This document shows positions 62,045 through 64,000 of a DNA stretch of 64,000 nucleotides, in pieces. How positions within the stretch are numbered: the stretch's first letter is position 1; every line of letters begins with the position of its first letter. The notes under the pieces were generated by a model that was not told the origin of the DNA, did not search any database, and worked only from the letters and a program-made list of their open reading frames with translations. The position numbers were made by a program, and so were the translations under genes. The stretch is from Nesterenkonia lutea (lineage in GTDB: Bacteria > Actinomycetota > Actinomycetes > Actinomycetales > Micrococcaceae), in NCBI RefSeq assembly GCF_014873955.1, contig NZ_JADBED010000001.1, positions 1,612,001-1,676,000 of the forward strand. The letters are read 5' to 3'.

Positions 62045-63001
62045 ATGCAACTGAACACACAAGAAGGCGTCCACACCGTTCTTCAAGTCGGATCGATGCC
62101 ACCTGAACTTGCAACCCGACTCCATCGAGAGTTCACGGTCCTTCAGTTACCCAGCGTTGGCGTCGAGAGATTTCTCGAGGAAAACGGGAGTCGGGTAACC
62201 ATCGCGGTGACCACCGGTTTGACAGGGGTGAGTGGTCAACTCATGCGTGCTCTTCCGAATCTCGACGCTGTCATCAGTTTTGGGGTCGGCTTTGAGACGA
62301 TCGATATCTGCGCCGCGGAGCAGCTGGGGGTCGTTGTAAGCAACACTCCGGATGTACTAACCGACTGCGTCGCAGATCTGGCGGTTGGTCTGCTCATAGA
62401 CTGCCTGCGAGGCATCAGCGCCGCCGATCGCTTTGTACGGCAAGGCAACTGGATCAACGGTCCGTACCCACTGGGCACGCGGGTCTCCGGCAAACGTATA
62501 GGAATTGTCGGTTTGGGGCGCATTGGGCTGGCGACCGCCCGGCGACTGGAAGCTTTTGGTCCGACGATCGCGTATCACAGTCGAAACCGCTTGGTTGAGG
62601 TTGCTTATCCCTGGTACGAGTCCCTCATCGACCTCGCATCCGACAGCGACGTTCTTATCGTTGCTGTCTCAGGAGGAACGTCGACAACTGGGTTGGTGTC
62701 CCGAGAAGTCATTGCGGCGCTGGGTTCCGATGGCTACTTGATCAATGTCGCTCGTGGCACGGTGGTCGACGAGAACGCACTCGTCGACGCATTGGCGCAG
62801 AAGCAAATCGCCGGTGCGGGTCTAGACGTCTATACCCACGAGCCTCGAGTCCCAGAGGCACTCTTGGCCCTGGACAACGTCGTGGCACTGCCTCACCTGG
62901 GCAGCGCCACCACCGAGACGCGGCTGGACATGGCAAATCTCTTTCTCATGAACCTGCGTCAATTCATAGCCGAAGGTACGTTGACGACGCCGGTGTCCTG
63001 A
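62045..63001 (+). CDS. D-isomer-specific 2-hydroxyacid dehydrogenase
   Basis: 318 residues. The NAD(P)-binding motif is IGIVGLGRIGLATARRLEAF, the catalytic Arg is in INVARGTVVDENAL, the Glu in YTHEPRVPEALL and the His in VALPHLGSATTETR. The pattern resembles glyoxylate/hydroxypyruvate reductases (plant HPR2-like). It would reduce a 2-keto acid, perhaps the dehydratase product or a downstream fragment. It is probably leaderless (TAGAGT 7 bases upstream). Confidence 0.9.
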   Translation: MQLNTQEGVHTVLQVGSMPPELATRLHREFTVLQLPSVGVERFLEENGSRVTIAVTTGLTGVSGQLMRALPNLDAVISFGVGFETIDICAAEQLGVVVSNTPDVLTDCVADLAVGLLIDCLRGISAADRFVRQGNWINGPYPLGTRVSGKRIGIVGLGRIGLATARRLEAFGPTIAYHSRNRLVEVAYPWYESLIDLASDSDVLIVAVSGGTSTTGLVSREVIAALGSDGYLINVARGTVVDENALVDALAQKQIAGAGLDVYTHEPRVPEALLALDNVVALPHLGSATTETRLDMANLFLMNLRQFIAEGTLTTPVS

Positions 63002-63049
63002 ATCGAACGCGACCCACAGTCTCTACCCCGCTCAATCGAAGGAATGATC

Positions 63050-63808
63050 ATGACAGACGAACTCAACTCCCGCGTCGCAGTCGTAACCGGCGCGGGGTCG
63101 GGAATCGGGAAAGCCGTAGCTACACGCATGCTAGGCGCGGGGTACCGGGTGGTACTTGCCGGCCGCCGTGAAGAACCGCTCCGCGCTCTCGCGAATGGCC
63201 ATCCAAACGCTCTGGTCCTGTCAACAGACATCACGATCGCTGAGCAGGTGACTCGATTGTTCACCGGGGCCCGCGATCGATGGGGACGACTCGACGTGCT
63301 CTTTAACAATGCTGGCGTTCCTGGACCCACGGCGAGCGTGGATGAGATTGAGCCTGAAGCTTGGGATGCTGTCATTGCACTGAACCTTACGGCCGCCGCT
63401 ATGTGTGCGCGTGCGGCAATGAAGGTTATGAAAGCGCAGAATCCGCGAGGCGGCCGCATAATCAACAATGGTTCGCTCGCGGCACATGCCCCACGCCCGC
63501 AATCCGTCGCTTACACAACGACAAAACACGCGATATCTGGACTGACGAAGTCGATAGAGCTGGATGGGCGAGCCTACGGGATATCCTGTGGCCAAATAGA
63601 CATAGGAAACACGGAAACTGAGCTCGTGGACCGCTTCGTGACCGGGCCCGGCGCACTACAGCCGGATGGCCGCAGGATGCAGGAACCGACCTTTCCAGTG
63701 GACGAAGCAGCACGAGCTGTTATGTTTATGGCCGATACTCCGCCGTCAGCGAACGTAAATTCCGTCGTTATAACGGCTGCAGGCATGCCATTTATTGGAC
63801 GTGGCTAA
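63050..63808 (+). CDS. SDR family oxidoreductase
   Basis: 252 residues. The cofactor motif is VVTGAGSGIGKAVATRML, followed by NNAGVPGP, the catalytic Ser in INNGSLAAHAPRP and the YTTTK motif with Tyr and Lys. The C-terminal part is SCGQIDIGNTETELVDRF, unlike a typical VNPG loop. The start at 63050 is preferred because GAAGGA lies 6 bases upstream, while 63044 overlaps that site. It follows the hydroxyacid dehydrogenase by 48 bases and completes the divergent operon. Confidence 0.88.
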   Translation: MTDELNSRVAVVTGAGSGIGKAVATRMLGAGYRVVLAGRREEPLRALANGHPNALVLSTDITIAEQVTRLFTGARDRWGRLDVLFNNAGVPGPTASVDEIEPEAWDAVIALNLTAAAMCARAAMKVMKAQNPRGGRIINNGSLAAHAPRPQSVAYTTTKHAISGLTKSIELDGRAYGISCGQIDIGNTETELVDRFVTGPGALQPDGRRMQEPTFPVDEAARAVMFMADTPPSANVNSVVITAAGMPFIGRG

Positions 63809-64000
63809 CTACTATTATTGCCGATTAGATACGCTCTCTTCGGTCTCTTAGTTCGTGCAAATGAGGGAAACATGTGCATAGGGACGTAGGTGGCCTCCCC
63901 CGAAACCTCGGTGTCAGCTTCGTTCCCGAAGCTCAACTTGCTGCGTCATGTCGTCAACGGCCACCCCCACACCTGGGGTCTAATACGCGCTACCGATCTG
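63809..64000. other. End of window, no supported gene
   Basis: The last 190 bases carry no gene that I can support. A short hairpin (AGCTTCG-N3-CGAAGCT) lies at about 63927-63944. A transposon end or the start of another gene beyond the window is possible. Confidence 0.4.

Noticed and set aside
63920..63945. Short hairpin near the right edge, considered as a transposon end
   Set aside because: Too short, with no duplicated target or gene visible inside the window.
1..64000. CRISPR arrays, tRNA or rRNA genes
   Set aside because: No regularly spaced repeats with unique spacers and no recognisable cloverleaf or rRNA segments were found by reading; a dedicated tRNA scan would be decisive.

Overview
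This is a GC-rich actinobacterial chromosome segment. The recA-recX-DUF3046 and clgR-cinA-pgsA-ftsK-rnj-dapA order, the Ku/LigD pair, the DUF4397/class F sortase operon and the many leaderless genes with a TANNNT box 6-8 bases before the start codon all fit this. A Micrococcaceae-type organism (Nesterenkonia or Arthrobacter relatives) is my inference; no rRNA or marker comparison was possible. No tRNA, rRNA or CRISPR array was seen.

Layout. 1-11.9 kb is conserved core: 5' part of miaB, recX, recA with a LexA box, DUF3046, a MarR regulator, clgR, cinA, pgsA, ftsK, rnj and dapA. 12-16.5 kb holds an operon for a DUF4397 surface protein, a sortase-like lipoprotein, an ECF sigma factor and its anti-sigma factor, followed by a membrane acyltransferase. 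16.6-21 kb is a Leloir galactose operon (deoR-galT-galE-galK). 21-22.4 kb has dapB and a TPR-like membrane protein. 22.3-27 kb is a divergent molybdenum-cofactor locus (moeA-moaC-mog-moaE against moaA-moaD). 27-38.7 kb is mixed housekeeping and accessory material: an M16 peptidase, an Lrp/ornithine cyclodeaminase locus with a broken ctlX, pyruvate oxidase, a Nudix hydrolase and Ku. 38.7-47 kb is accessory: an ArsR-M23 pair, an HTH-membrane pair, EcsC, a tandem beta-lactamase-fold pair in which one copy has lost its catalytic residues, and small regulators. 47-52.4 kb has a divergent yczE/MocR pair, the three-domain ligase LigD and a flavin/pyridoxamine-oxidase-fold protein.

From about 52.4 kb to the end the sequence is visibly AT-richer. 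It starts with a decayed DUF2075 helicase and carries an SDR gene, an intact ISL3-type insertion sequence with an 8-bp target duplication, and a complete catabolic-looking locus. That locus has a GntR/FCD regulator, a polar-amino-acid-type ABC importer and an IlvD/Edd dehydratase in one direction, and a D-2-hydroxyacid dehydrogenase and an SDR in the other. This island is the best candidate for an undescribed system: an importer class normally used for amino acids or their derivatives is operon-linked to a sugar-acid-type dehydratase. The substrate cannot be read from the sequence.

Two families of dispersed palindromic intergenic repeats were found (three copies between 11.9 and 21.1 kb; two hairpins plus two further copies of their 13-base tail motif between 29.3 and 38.8 kb).
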